DNA from: JBBIII01 sp037446575
GTDB lineage: Bacteria; Bacteroidota; Ignavibacteria; UBA10030
DNA length: 26,756 nucleotides
Reading direction: 5' to 3'
Assembly (NCBI GenBank): GCA_037446575.1
Contig: JBBIII010000029.1
Coordinates: forward strand, 1 to 26,756
Shown here piece after piece: positions 1-7,493 of this stretch. A program made the translations under genes and the position numbers. The notes under the pieces were generated by a model that was not told the origin of the DNA, ran no database searches, and saw nothing but the letters and a program-made list of their open reading frames with translations. Position 1 is the first letter of the stretch. The number at the start of each line of letters is the position of its first letter.

Positions 1-1173
1 GGTCTTTATATTTTTGCTTTTACTATTCCTATTTCATTTATTCCTGCTCAGTTAGGAGTGGCGTTAGCTTTTCTTGGATGGGTGCTTGAGGGAGTAATTA
101 ATAGAAGGTGGCAAATATATAAATCAAATGTTTTCATTCCAATTGCTCTTTATTTAACTTGGAAATTAATAACTGCGAGTTTATCTATTAATCCGATGCA
201 CAGTGTATGGTGCGTTGTAGATAATGAGTGGCAAATGTTGTTAATGCTGATGATGCTTTTTTCAATTACTGAACTAAAAACATTAAAAAGAATATTACAT
301 CTATGGTTAATTACATCTGCTATCGTTGCAATATATGCTATTTGGCAAACATTTTCGGGTTATCAGTTGCATAGAGCGGATTTATTAACGCCAATGGGTG
401 ATTATTTTCGCGCTGTTGGTTTCTATGGTTTCTATCTGACATTTGCTGGATTTGTTATGACCGTATTTATAATAAGTTTATGTTTGTCTGTGCAAAATCA
501 TACTAAATATCGATGGTTGTATATTATTACGGGTATTCTCTCTTTTTTAGCGATATTAGGAACATTCGCAAGGAGTATATGGTTATCGATAATTGTGGCA
601 ATTCCAATATTTGGTTTTATGAAGGGGAAAAAGGTCGGAAGCATTATTGCGGCATTATTAATAATTGTAATTTTATCGAGTTTAATTTTTATACCGACCA
701 TTCGTGAGCGCGCATTTTCTATAATCTCTTTAGAAGAAAATCAAACACGATTGAATTTATGGCGGACTTCAATTAATATCGTAAAAGATTTTCCAATTAT
801 TGGGGTAGGAGAGGATAATTTCACTACATACTTCGATAAATATAAAGTAGAAGGATTCTATGATACATCTGTGCATCCACATAATGATTATTTAAATATT
901 CTTGTGTCTGCGGGAATTCCTGGATTTATTTTTTTCTTAGCTATATGGTTTGTTATTTTGAAAAATGGATTCATTGTATATAGAAAATCTAAAAATCATT
1001 TTCTAAGGGAACTTTCACTCGGAAGCGCATTAGCTATTATCGCTTTTATGGTAGGGAGTATTTTTCAAAACTATTACGGCACATATGCCAATTGTTGGGG
1101 GTGGTGGTTTATAGCAGGACTTTTAATGTCATCCTTTCGTCTTCACCGAGAAACTAATTATAACAATTTATAA
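1..1173 (+). CDS. O-antigen ligase / Wzy-type polymerase family protein, 5' end missing
   Basis: Integral inner-membrane protein of the O-antigen ligase family, which moves a completed glycan from undecaprenyl diphosphate to an acceptor (lipid A core in the classic case) or polymerises repeat units on the periplasmic face. The frame is open to the first base, so the true start lies upstream; the GTG at 58 is internal (the residues before it, ending FIPAQLGV, look like membrane segment). About ten hydrophobic segments are visible. The family signature is near the C-terminus: RLNLWRTSINIVKDFPIIGVG, then HPHNDYLNILVSAGIPG in a periplasmic loop before the last helices. Ligase and polymerase cannot be told apart from sequence alone, and the substrate is unknown. 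The last 16 bases overlap the 3' end of the convergent glycosyltransferase. It may belong with the glycan genes on the opposite strand. Family confidence is high, exact role moderate. Confidence 0.85.
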   Translation, partial: GLYIFAFTIPISFIPAQLGVALAFLGWVLEGVINRRWQIYKSNVFIPIALYLTWKLITASLSINPMHSVWCVVDNEWQMLLMLMMLFSITELKTLKRILHLWLITSAIVAIYAIWQTFSGYQLHRADLLTPMGDYFRAVGFYGFYLTFAGFVMTVFIISLCLSVQNHTKYRWLYIITGILSFLAILGTFARSIWLSIIVAIPIFGFMKGKKVGSIIAALLIIVILSSLIFIPTIRERAFSIISLEENQTRLNLWRTSINIVKDFPIIGVGEDNFTTYFDKYKVEGFYDTSVHPHNDYLNILVSAGIPGFIFFLAIWFVILKNGFIVYRKSKNHFLRELSLGSALAIIAFMVGSIFQNYYGTYANCWGWWFIAGLLMSSFRLHRETNYNNL

Positions 1174-2021
1174 TTTTTGTACTCTCCAATATATAAACCA
1201 ATTTTATCTGCAATAGAGTCTAGTAAGCGATCCTTGAGTGGGATTTTACTCTTAGAGGCATCATAATCAAAATACCAATTTTGTTTTTCAATACGTTCTT
1301 TCATCACAGCTGGATGTGTGCCATCAAATAATTTTAAACGTCCGTAAATTTTATAATCATATTCTTCTTTGCTTCCAATATTTTTTAATACCCAATCATC
1401 AGGGTGCCATAATTTGTTGAAATATTTTTGCTTCAATTGTTGGACTTTTGGTGGTTTTACCCATCCGTAATGAAAAATAGATGCATTAATTTGTTTAACA
1501 AAAAGCTTCCTCCCATTTATGCGAAAACCTTGCGCATCTCCCCAAGAACTAACGCCAATGTTAGGACGCACTATTCTTATTTCTTTGCGGTACCACTTAC
1601 GTGAGTTGCCGATATATTTATAGCTTCCATAAAAATGATTGTAATTAAAAAGAAATCCTTCAACTTCTAATTTATCTTTGTAAAAATACATAGCTTGCCG
1701 AATAACTTCGTAATCTTTTTCATGCAAAACTTCATCAGCTTGTAAATATATCGCCCAATCTCCAGTTGCATGATCCAATGCAATATTAGTCTGTTGAGAA
1801 AGAATCAAACCGCCTTCACGTAAAGAATCATCCCAGACTGTCTCTATTGTTTTTATTTTTTTAGAATTTAAAGCTAATATATGATCAAGTGTATTGTCGT
1901 TAGAATTGCCAACCGCTACTATTACTTCGTCGCAAAGCAGAAGTAGAGACTGCAGGGATTCAATGAAAGGATAATCAAATTGAACGCCGTTTCGGATGAA
2001 TGTAAATCCAGAAACTTTCAT
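1158..2021 (-). CDS. Family 2 glycosyltransferase, soluble type
   Basis: Probable cytoplasmic GT-A-fold glycosyltransferase, 287 residues, with no membrane helix. It opens MKVSGFTFIRNG, has the acceptor/nucleotide region CDEVIVAVGNSNDNT (30-44), WDDSLREGG (63-71), and QADE (94-97) in the place of the metal-binding DxD. A C-terminal HYGWVKPP (184-191) matches a glycosyltransferase type I know from Bacteroidota genomes; its donor and acceptor have not been established to my knowledge. I chose the ATG at 2021; an in-frame TTG six bases upstream is less likely. It is the last gene of the lipoprotein/propeller/barrel operon, starting 11 bases after the preceding stop. Its 3' end overlaps the O-antigen ligase on the other strand, so no terminator separates the two. 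Confidence 0.85.
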   Translation of the reverse strand: MKVSGFTFIRNGVQFDYPFIESLQSLLLLCDEVIVAVGNSNDNTLDHILALNSKKIKTIETVWDDSLREGGLILSQQTNIALDHATGDWAIYLQADEVLHEKDYEVIRQAMYFYKDKLEVEGFLFNYNHFYGSYKYIGNSRKWYRKEIRIVRPNIGVSSWGDAQGFRINGRKLFVKQINASIFHYGWVKPPKVQQLKQKYFNKLWHPDDWVLKNIGSKEEYDYKIYGRLKLFDGTHPAVMKERIEKQNWYFDYDASKSKIPLKDRLLDSIADKIGLYIGEYKNYKLL

Positions 2022-2032
2022 TATCAATATCT

Positions 2033-2917
2033 CTAAAGAATGAATCCGATTGAAATAGCGTGCGAATTGCCAGCTTGTTTAGTAAAAGGAATAAATGCGT
2101 AGTCAAGAGTCAAGATATTATACTTAATTCCAATTCCGCCTGCAAAACTTCGAACAGCATATCCTGTCTCATAACCGAATCGCAGTGCAATAAGTTTTTC
2201 AATCATAAGCTCTAAACCAAAACTAACATGATTTATCGAATTCTGTAGTCCAGTTGAGATTGACGAGGCGCTTCTAAAAGTGACATAATCTAAATCTAAT
2301 TGATATGTTGCGCCCAATCGTATATATGAAGGTAGCTCTATTTTTTCTTTTCTGAATTTCGACATCGAACCAATATTTGTAATTGATGCGCCTACAGTAA
2401 GATTGTTTATTGGAGTGATAAACAAAGCTCCGAAATCGAATGCATATCCTGTTGACTCATCTACGTAGTTTTTTTCATAAAGATATTTTGTAGATGCCCC
2501 AATTCTAAGGTCTTCATAAATCTCGTTGCCATAAGTCAATTGAAAAACGGAAGATTGGAAATTAAATGTGCCAATCGCGTGACCCGGTATTTCTCTGATT
2601 TCAATTTCATTAATGCTTGTATTAGCGAATGAAAATAGGAACGAGCCGTAAGATGATGGAATTCCGACTGCAAAGTATTCGATTTTTGAATCTATTATCC
2701 ACTCTGTATGTGAAAGCAATATATTATAAGATTCTAATGCTGAAATATTAGCAGGATTTATTCTAACAGATTGTATATTACCGGGATTTGACACAAAGGA
2801 ATGTGCGGTAGAAACAGTAAAGGGTGTTGTGGGAAGGTTCAAACTTGACAAACCAGTTGAAACACCTTGCGCAAAAACCGAAAATGGTAAAAGTAAAAAT
2901 AAAAATATTATTTTCAT
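2033..2917 (-). CDS. PorV/PorQ-family outer-membrane beta-barrel protein (second of pair)
   Basis: Predicted outer-membrane barrel of the PorV/PorQ (UPF0164-like, FadL-fold) group, 294 residues. A Sec signal peptide is clear (MKIIFLFLLLPFSVFAQ, cleavage likely after FA). The mature part shows the family NPA box (INPANIS, about residues 54-60), alternating amphipathic strands, and a C-terminal strand with GNSHAISIGF ending in hydrophobic residues, as in barrel proteins. In T9SS, PorV shuttles cargo to the sortase complex and PorQ sits in the same attachment complex, but many Ignavibacteria/Bacteroidota paralogues have no assigned role. The start ATG overlaps the stop of the preceding barrel gene (ATGA), so translation is coupled. 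Family call is firm; function as transporter, shuttle or adhesin scaffold is not known. Confidence 0.78.
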   Translation of the reverse strand: MKIIFLFLLLPFSVFAQGVSTGLSSLNLPTTPFTVSTAHSFVSNPGNIQSVRINPANISALESYNILLSHTEWIIDSKIEYFAVGIPSSYGSFLFSFANTSINEIEIREIPGHAIGTFNFQSSVFQLTYGNEIYEDLRIGASTKYLYEKNYVDESTGYAFDFGALFITPINNLTVGASITNIGSMSKFRKEKIELPSYIRLGATYQLDLDYVTFRSASSISTGLQNSINHVSFGLELMIEKLIALRFGYETGYAVRSFAGGIGIKYNILTLDYAFIPFTKQAGNSHAISIGFIL

Positions 2918-3888
2918 TTGAATTTATAAGCTAATGATAAAATATGAATTCCATTAATACTATAAGGTTCAAAAACATAAGTGTATTGAAATTTTGGCAT
3001 CCAAATAATTGACTGAGATTCTAAAGAAAAACCTAAAGATGGCTTTGGAAGTAAATCCGAATCAAGGGAAATTTGGTCAATTCCCCCTCTTAAAGCAAGT
3101 CCCGGAATTAATTCAATTTCCGAGCCAACTCGAGCAATTATTCCAGAACCAACCATCTCTAATTCACTTGAAATAATAAAAGACAAATCCTTTTGCAACC
3201 AAGCTAAGCCGATTTTTTTGCGAAGTGGAAAATTATCATAGAAATCTTTACCATCGATGCCGTACAACTTACTTGAGTTCCAATGATATTTTCCTTTGAT
3301 ATCTTGAATAGCGGCGCCAATAGTAAGCCCATCTGTCAGAACATAAAGAATTCCAACATCAATTGCGGCGGTTGTGCTTTTCATGTTTTCAAAAAGATAA
3401 TAATAAAGAATTTTAGCAGATACGCCAATAGAAAAATTTGGGTTTGGTCTCAAGCCAAAGCTAAATATAAAAGCATTTTCTGATGTGCTGTAGGTTTCAG
3501 TATGAATGCCATCTCGGTTTCTTCCATCAATATTAGTAACACCTGCGTTTATAACTGAAATAGAAAAACCGGCATTAGGTTTAATGTTATTAGAAAAACT
3601 AAGAAAGTTAAGTTTTCGGTCGAAAGACAAAATACAATATGCGATATCTAATGTTGGAATAGATACGAATGGAAGAATAGCGGGATTGTAGTACGAGTGT
3701 AGTTCATGATCAATAATTCCCGTCATTGAATTTCCCATAGCAATACCACGCGCGCCGAATCCCATTCGCATTGGTGCGCCTGCAAGTCCGCCAATTGATG
3801 ATGAACTTTGCATTTGACCATGTAAATTCAATGAAGTAAAAATAGTAATTAGAACGCTAAACAAAATATGTTTGCTATACATTTTCAT
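2914..3888 (-). CDS. PorV/PorQ-family outer-membrane beta-barrel protein (first of pair)
   Basis: Second barrel of the same family, 324 residues from the chosen start. It has a signal peptide (MKMYSKHILFSVLITIFTSL... ending LHGQ) and the N-terminal family pattern RMGFGARGIAMGNS followed about 20 residues later by YYNPA, the box that defines PorV/PorQ-like proteins. The rest alternates short polar turns with amphipathic strands. The ATG at 3888 overlaps the upstream stop as ATGA; a longer reading from a TTG at 3912 would overlap that gene by 28 bases and spoil the signal peptide, so I reject it. Together with the next gene it forms a tandem barrel pair downstream of a sorted beta-propeller protein, which suggests the three products meet at the outer membrane. 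Specific role unknown. Confidence 0.8.
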   Translation of the reverse strand: MKMYSKHILFSVLITIFTSLNLHGQMQSSSSIGGLAGAPMRMGFGARGIAMGNSMTGIIDHELHSYYNPAILPFVSIPTLDIAYCILSFDRKLNFLSFSNNIKPNAGFSISVINAGVTNIDGRNRDGIHTETYSTSENAFIFSFGLRPNPNFSIGVSAKILYYYLFENMKSTTAAIDVGILYVLTDGLTIGAAIQDIKGKYHWNSSKLYGIDGKDFYDNFPLRKKIGLAWLQKDLSFIISSELEMVGSGIIARVGSEIELIPGLALRGGIDQISLDSDLLPKPSLGFSLESQSIIWMPKFQYTYVFEPYSINGIHILSLAYKFK

Positions 3889-5441
3889 CTTATTACAAAA
3901 ATCTTTCCCCAAATCGGCTCTTGATCGCCAATTTCAACTCTATAAAAATAAACGCCGTTGGCAACAATCGTTCGATTGTCATTTTTCCCGTCCCAAATTT
4001 CATCATATTCTTTTCCAGTCAAACGAAGCGCGTTTTGAATTAATGTCTTTACTGGAAGCATTGCGTAATCAAAAATTCTAATTGTAACATTTTGTGAAGT
4101 TGAGCTATAACCCATTAAACTATAATGAATACGAACCGGCTCGTTATCCGGGGCAAATGGATTTGGAAATGAATAAGTTTTTTTAGATATGCCTATTTGC
4201 TCGGACGTACGGAAAATTTTCCACCTTGAGCCAAATAATTCAGTATTGCTATCTATTGTGTATGCAGTTCCTTCTGCACCGCCTATCCAAATTGTATCGC
4301 CCTTAGTATTGACACCGTATATTTCAGATGATACAAATCTCTGTAGATTTGTTGGGTCATATATTGTTCCGCTTTGTGTCCAACTCATTCCAAAATCTGA
4401 TGATCTAAAAAGTCCAGATTTTGTAGCGGCATATACAATCGAATCTTTTATTGCGATATTATTTACCCAGATACCATGTAACGCTGTTTCCCAGTTCCTT
4501 CCTCCGTCTGAAGAAAAACTTATTCCTTTAAATTCGTCCGATTTTGTATCTAAAGTTGCTGCCCAAATAATTCTTTTAGAGCCATATATTTGTTCTCTTA
4601 TTGCAAGAACCCAATTTCCTGTAATTGGTTTTATCTGATTTTGCCGAGCAAATTTTTGCCAGCTTATTCCGCCATCGGTAGATTTATTGATACCACCAGC
4701 AGTACCCGCCCAAATAGTGCCGTCATCGCTTACAAAGACAGAAAAGACTTTATGATTATTATTTTCACGCAAACCTAATTTACCCGAAGCAGGAGACAAA
4801 TCGAAATAATAATTTAAGAACATTGTCGGATCGATGTAATCGAGATTATCAGGCGGAAGAATAACTCTTTTCCAAGTTGTCCCAAGATTCGTTGATTTAC
4901 GAAGCATTCCCGCCCAGCTTGCAATCCATACTGTTGTGTTGGTTACAGCAATATCGAAAGTTATATTTTGTTGTGGAACAGTAACCGCCATTGCGCGTAT
5001 CCGGTTATCACCATAGTTTTCAACGGTATCCGAAAGTTGATCAACAGGTTGCGCTAAATAATTCCAAGATCTTCCTCTATCGGTCGAATAATGAAGCCCA
5101 CCGCCAGTCTGAACATAATCATCACCAAGTTTTGTGGAATAACCTGTAGCAACCCAAATAATATTGTTTTTAATTGCAAGTCCCGAAATACCTTTGTTAT
5201 CAAAAGTAGCTGTTCCAGAATAATGAGTCCAACTTTCTCCGTTATTATTTGTAAAGCTCAATCCACGTCCTGTTCCAAACCAAATGGAATCATTCTTAAC
5301 TATAATATCATTAACAGAATTAGCACGCGGTAGATTACTGCTCCAACCGCTTTCAAATGAATAATTCTTTGGCATTATTTGAGGATAAACATTAAGAATA
5401 AAAATCAAAATTAAAATTAATATTTTAACGAATAATTTCAT
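3885..5441 (-). CDS. Secreted Asp-box (BNR) beta-propeller with C-terminal T9SS-type sorting domain
   Basis: Exported 518-residue protein: signal peptide (MKLFVKILILILIFILNVYPQ), a beta-propeller, then a C-terminal domain. Six Asp-box motifs of the form S/T-x-D/N-x-G-x-x-W are visible near residues 64-71, 119-126, 183-190, 254-261, 310-317 and 347-354, several preceded by blade strands such as IWFGTGRGL or IWAGTAGGI. Residues 424-518 read like the FlgD-type / T9SS type A sorting domain: SFPNPFAPDNEPVRIHYSL, IRIFDYAMLPVKTL, EIWDGKNDN, GVYFYRVEIGDQ and a basic GKIFVIR end. Such domains direct passage through T9SS and are then cleaved, or retained as in PorZ. The ATG overlaps the upstream lipoprotein stop (ATGA), and its own stop overlaps the next barrel start. 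It could be ordinary T9SS cargo or a structural partner of the barrels; I cannot decide. Confidence 0.82.
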   Translation of the reverse strand: MKLFVKILILILIFILNVYPQIMPKNYSFESGWSSNLPRANSVNDIIVKNDSIWFGTGRGLSFTNNNGESWTHYSGTATFDNKGISGLAIKNNIIWVATGYSTKLGDDYVQTGGGLHYSTDRGRSWNYLAQPVDQLSDTVENYGDNRIRAMAVTVPQQNITFDIAVTNTTVWIASWAGMLRKSTNLGTTWKRVILPPDNLDYIDPTMFLNYYFDLSPASGKLGLRENNNHKVFSVFVSDDGTIWAGTAGGINKSTDGGISWQKFARQNQIKPITGNWVLAIREQIYGSKRIIWAATLDTKSDEFKGISFSSDGGRNWETALHGIWVNNIAIKDSIVYAATKSGLFRSSDFGMSWTQSGTIYDPTNLQRFVSSEIYGVNTKGDTIWIGGAEGTAYTIDSNTELFGSRWKIFRTSEQIGISKKTYSFPNPFAPDNEPVRIHYSLMGYSSTSQNVTIRIFDYAMLPVKTLIQNALRLTGKEYDEIWDGKNDNRTIVANGVYFYRVEIGDQEPIWGKIFVIR

Positions 5442-6268
5442 TCAACTATCGTAATCTGCTTAGTTATTATATTGCTTGAATCGCCAGAATAATCAATAGC
5501 AAAGAATCTCAATACATATTGTCCAATAGGCGGTGTCGGGTCAATTTTTTCGGAATAGTAGCCGTCTCCTTTTGTAATATCGCCATTTGAAGCAGAGCCG
5601 TTATCGTATAATTTAAACATTCTTCCGCTGGCTGTAACTCGAAATACAGATTGTACATCTGCTTGACCATCAGGATCGGTCGCTTTAATTTTTATTGTTA
5701 ATAATTTAGAAATATTTCTATTAACTGTATCTGGCAATGATAAATTTGAAACTACAGGTGGTAGATTTGTTCGCTTTATAAAAATAGGTAGAATTAATTT
5801 ATTGCTTACATAGTTAGAAGAGCTTACGCTCCAGATTGCTATATTTAATTTGCCAACGAAATATCGTTCGATTTGAAAGCTTAAGTTCCCGGAATAATAA
5901 CTATCATTTGCAAATTTATCTGGATTTACACCATTATCTCTAAGAATTCCCTCGCTAATTATGGAAGAGTTTCTTTCGGCTTCGATAGAATACTTTACAT
6001 CAGAAATTTCATTTATTCCGTCAATATGAGAAACATACGCAGTAATTGGAATATTTAATGAAAAAATATAATCTGAGAATCTCTGACTTCCATTATCAAC
6101 AGTATCAGTATTGATAGTGTTATATGGTAACGATACGCTAATTAGAATTGGCGCGTATCCTGTATTGTCAATTATGCCGGAATATTTTTTCTCGCAACCA
6201 AGAAAGAAAAAAATAGAAGCAGTAACAAAGAATAGAGTGAAATATTTTATTGAGAGAAACTGTCGCAC
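5438..6268 (-). CDS. Lipoprotein with two Ig-like repeats
   Basis: Predicted lipoprotein, 276 residues. A basic N-terminus and hydrophobic stretch lead to a lipobox FLGC with Cys25 as the lipidated residue. I favour the GTG at 6268 because it gives a compact lipoprotein signal; a TTG at 6316 is also in frame and would add 16 residues. The mature part seems to hold two Ig-like domains, each with a related acidic loop: LRDNG...ANDSYYSG near residue 109 and LYDNG...KGDGYYSE near 220, the second preceded by LPPVVSNLSLPDTV and a TDPDGQADV loop. Loops of this form are common in extracellular Ig-like domains and may bind calcium. It is the first gene of the operon and is coupled by ATGA overlap to the propeller gene, so it probably acts with it at the envelope. 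No catalytic motif is seen. Confidence 0.72.
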   Translation of the reverse strand: MRQFLSIKYFTLFFVTASIFFFLGCEKKYSGIIDNTGYAPILISVSLPYNTINTDTVDNGSQRFSDYIFSLNIPITAYVSHIDGINEISDVKYSIEAERNSSIISEGILRDNGVNPDKFANDSYYSGNLSFQIERYFVGKLNIAIWSVSSSNYVSNKLILPIFIKRTNLPPVVSNLSLPDTVNRNISKLLTIKIKATDPDGQADVQSVFRVTASGRMFKLYDNGSASNGDITKGDGYYSEKIDPTPPIGQYVLRFFAIDYSGDSSNIITKQITIVE

Positions 6269-6399
6269 CGATTGCTTTCTGATTAAATTCCTTTTAATAA
6301 ATAAAAAATGTAGCAATCTTCTAATACAACAGTCCTTTTATTAAGTATGATTAATAAACTTAACTTAAGCTATGAAAGATTTTCATAATATTCAATTGC
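6269..6399 (-). other. Only real non-coding break in the minus-strand block; AT-rich inverted repeats
   Basis: This gap separates the glycan operon from the lipoprotein/barrel operon (83 bases if the lipoprotein starts at 6316, 131 if at 6268). It holds two perfect short inverted repeats: TTAAGT (6341-6346) with ACTTAA (6358-6363), and TATGAAA (6371-6377) with TTTCATA (6381-6387). Neither is followed by a T-run on the minus strand, so they are poor terminators. I see no convincing -35/-10 pair. A promoter for the downstream operon would be expected here if the two are not one transcript. Confidence 0.4.
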
Positions 6400-7452
6400 T
6401 TAATAACCAATTGCAAATGGATTAAGCGAAAACGATAAAATGAAAATACAAATACATAACCATCCAATGATTTTTCTATTAGAATCAATTTCTGTCTCAT
6501 CTTCAACAGGAGGATGGTTAAGTTTTACAACATAAAGAGCTATAAGCGCCCAAATAAACCAGGCAGACCAACTATATTCCGCAAGCGGCACAATTTGTCC
6601 TATATCTTTTTCATATATAAATCCAAATAAAGTCCTAAGAATGGAGTCTGTTATTGAAGGTGCGCTTAAAGCTATAAGCAGATAAAAAGAATAGCGAGCT
6701 ATTTTTCGTTGCAGATTGCCAAACATTGCATAGGCAACATGGCCGCCATCAAATTGGCCAATTGGAATTAAATTCAATGCCGTTACGAACAATCCAAACC
6801 AACCTGCGCATAAAAAAGGATAGTGATATATTTCACTCATTGGCGGAATGAATTGAAAAGTAGGATTTGTTAATATCTCTCTTAATCCAAAGAATAGAAT
6901 AGTATTGCCAAATTCCAAAGAAATACCATGAGCTGCATGTGAAGCGTTTAAAGTAAAATCATAATCCGGATGTATAGATAAAATAAAATCTGCCGGCGGA
7001 AGATTAAGAAATCCATAAATAAGAACAATTAAAGAAGCTATAAAGCCAGCAATAGGACCAGCGACGCCGATATCGAACAATGCTTTTTTAGATGGAATAA
7101 TTGATTTAGTTCGTATAACCGCGCCCAATGTGCCAAAACTGATAAAAAAGGGAATAGGAGGAAAAGGAAGAAAATACGGCAAAGTAGCATCTACATTATG
7201 GTAACGAGATGCAAAATAGTGCCCGAATTCATGACAACTCAGAATGAATAAGATAGAGATTGAGTAAGGAATACCGAGAAAAAAATTATTCAGATCAAAT
7301 GGATCGCGGTTTAACCAAAAAACTCCTGCTACTGTTACAGTAAAAAATGTTAATAGGAATAAACTAAGATGAAGCAATAACTGTAAGATAGGTTTATATT
7401 TATTCAAGAGTAGAGATGACTTTTCTTTTAAACTGTCATTTTGATAGGTCAT
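6400..7452 (-). CDS. Site-2-protease-like M50 family membrane metallopeptidase
   Basis: Multi-pass zinc peptidase of family M50, 350 residues. The zinc motif HEFGH is at 74-78 inside a hydrophobic segment, and the distal aspartate motif is in NLIPIGQFDGGH (227-238). Between them lies GTLGAVIRTKS and a GVAGPIAGF helix, typical of the S2P/EGY-like group that has no PDZ domain; I see none here. At least six membrane segments are apparent. Family members cut transmembrane helices of anti-sigma factors or remnant signal peptides, but no substrate is encoded nearby. The ATG at 7452 is preceded by GGAAA at good spacing; a TTG reading from 7512 would overlap the upstream PHP gene by 19 bases and is less likely. 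It is the last gene of the glycan operon. Family call is firm, biological role open. Confidence 0.88.
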   Translation of the reverse strand: MTYQNDSLKEKSSLLLNKYKPILQLLLHLSLFLLTFFTVTVAGVFWLNRDPFDLNNFFLGIPYSISILFILSCHEFGHYFASRYHNVDATLPYFLPFPPIPFFISFGTLGAVIRTKSIIPSKKALFDIGVAGPIAGFIASLIVLIYGFLNLPPADFILSIHPDYDFTLNASHAAHGISLEFGNTILFFGLREILTNPTFQFIPPMSEIYHYPFLCAGWFGLFVTALNLIPIGQFDGGHVAYAMFGNLQRKIARYSFYLLIALSAPSITDSILRTLFGFIYEKDIGQIVPLAEYSWSAWFIWALIALYVVKLNHPPVEDETEIDSNRKIIGWLCICIFILSFSLNPFAIGY

Positions 7453-7493
7453 TTTATTTTCCAAAGTTTTTAACTTTCTGAAAAACTGCCATA

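Noticed and set aside
3889..3912. TTG start extending the first barrel protein
   Set aside because: It would overlap the propeller gene by 28 bases and place charged residues before the signal peptide; the ATGA overlap at 3885-3888 is a better start.
4189..4638. A 149-residue plus-strand open frame
   Set aside because: It lies wholly antisense to the propeller gene, whose Asp-box repeats explain the sequence; the antisense translation has no recognisable motif and no ribosome site.
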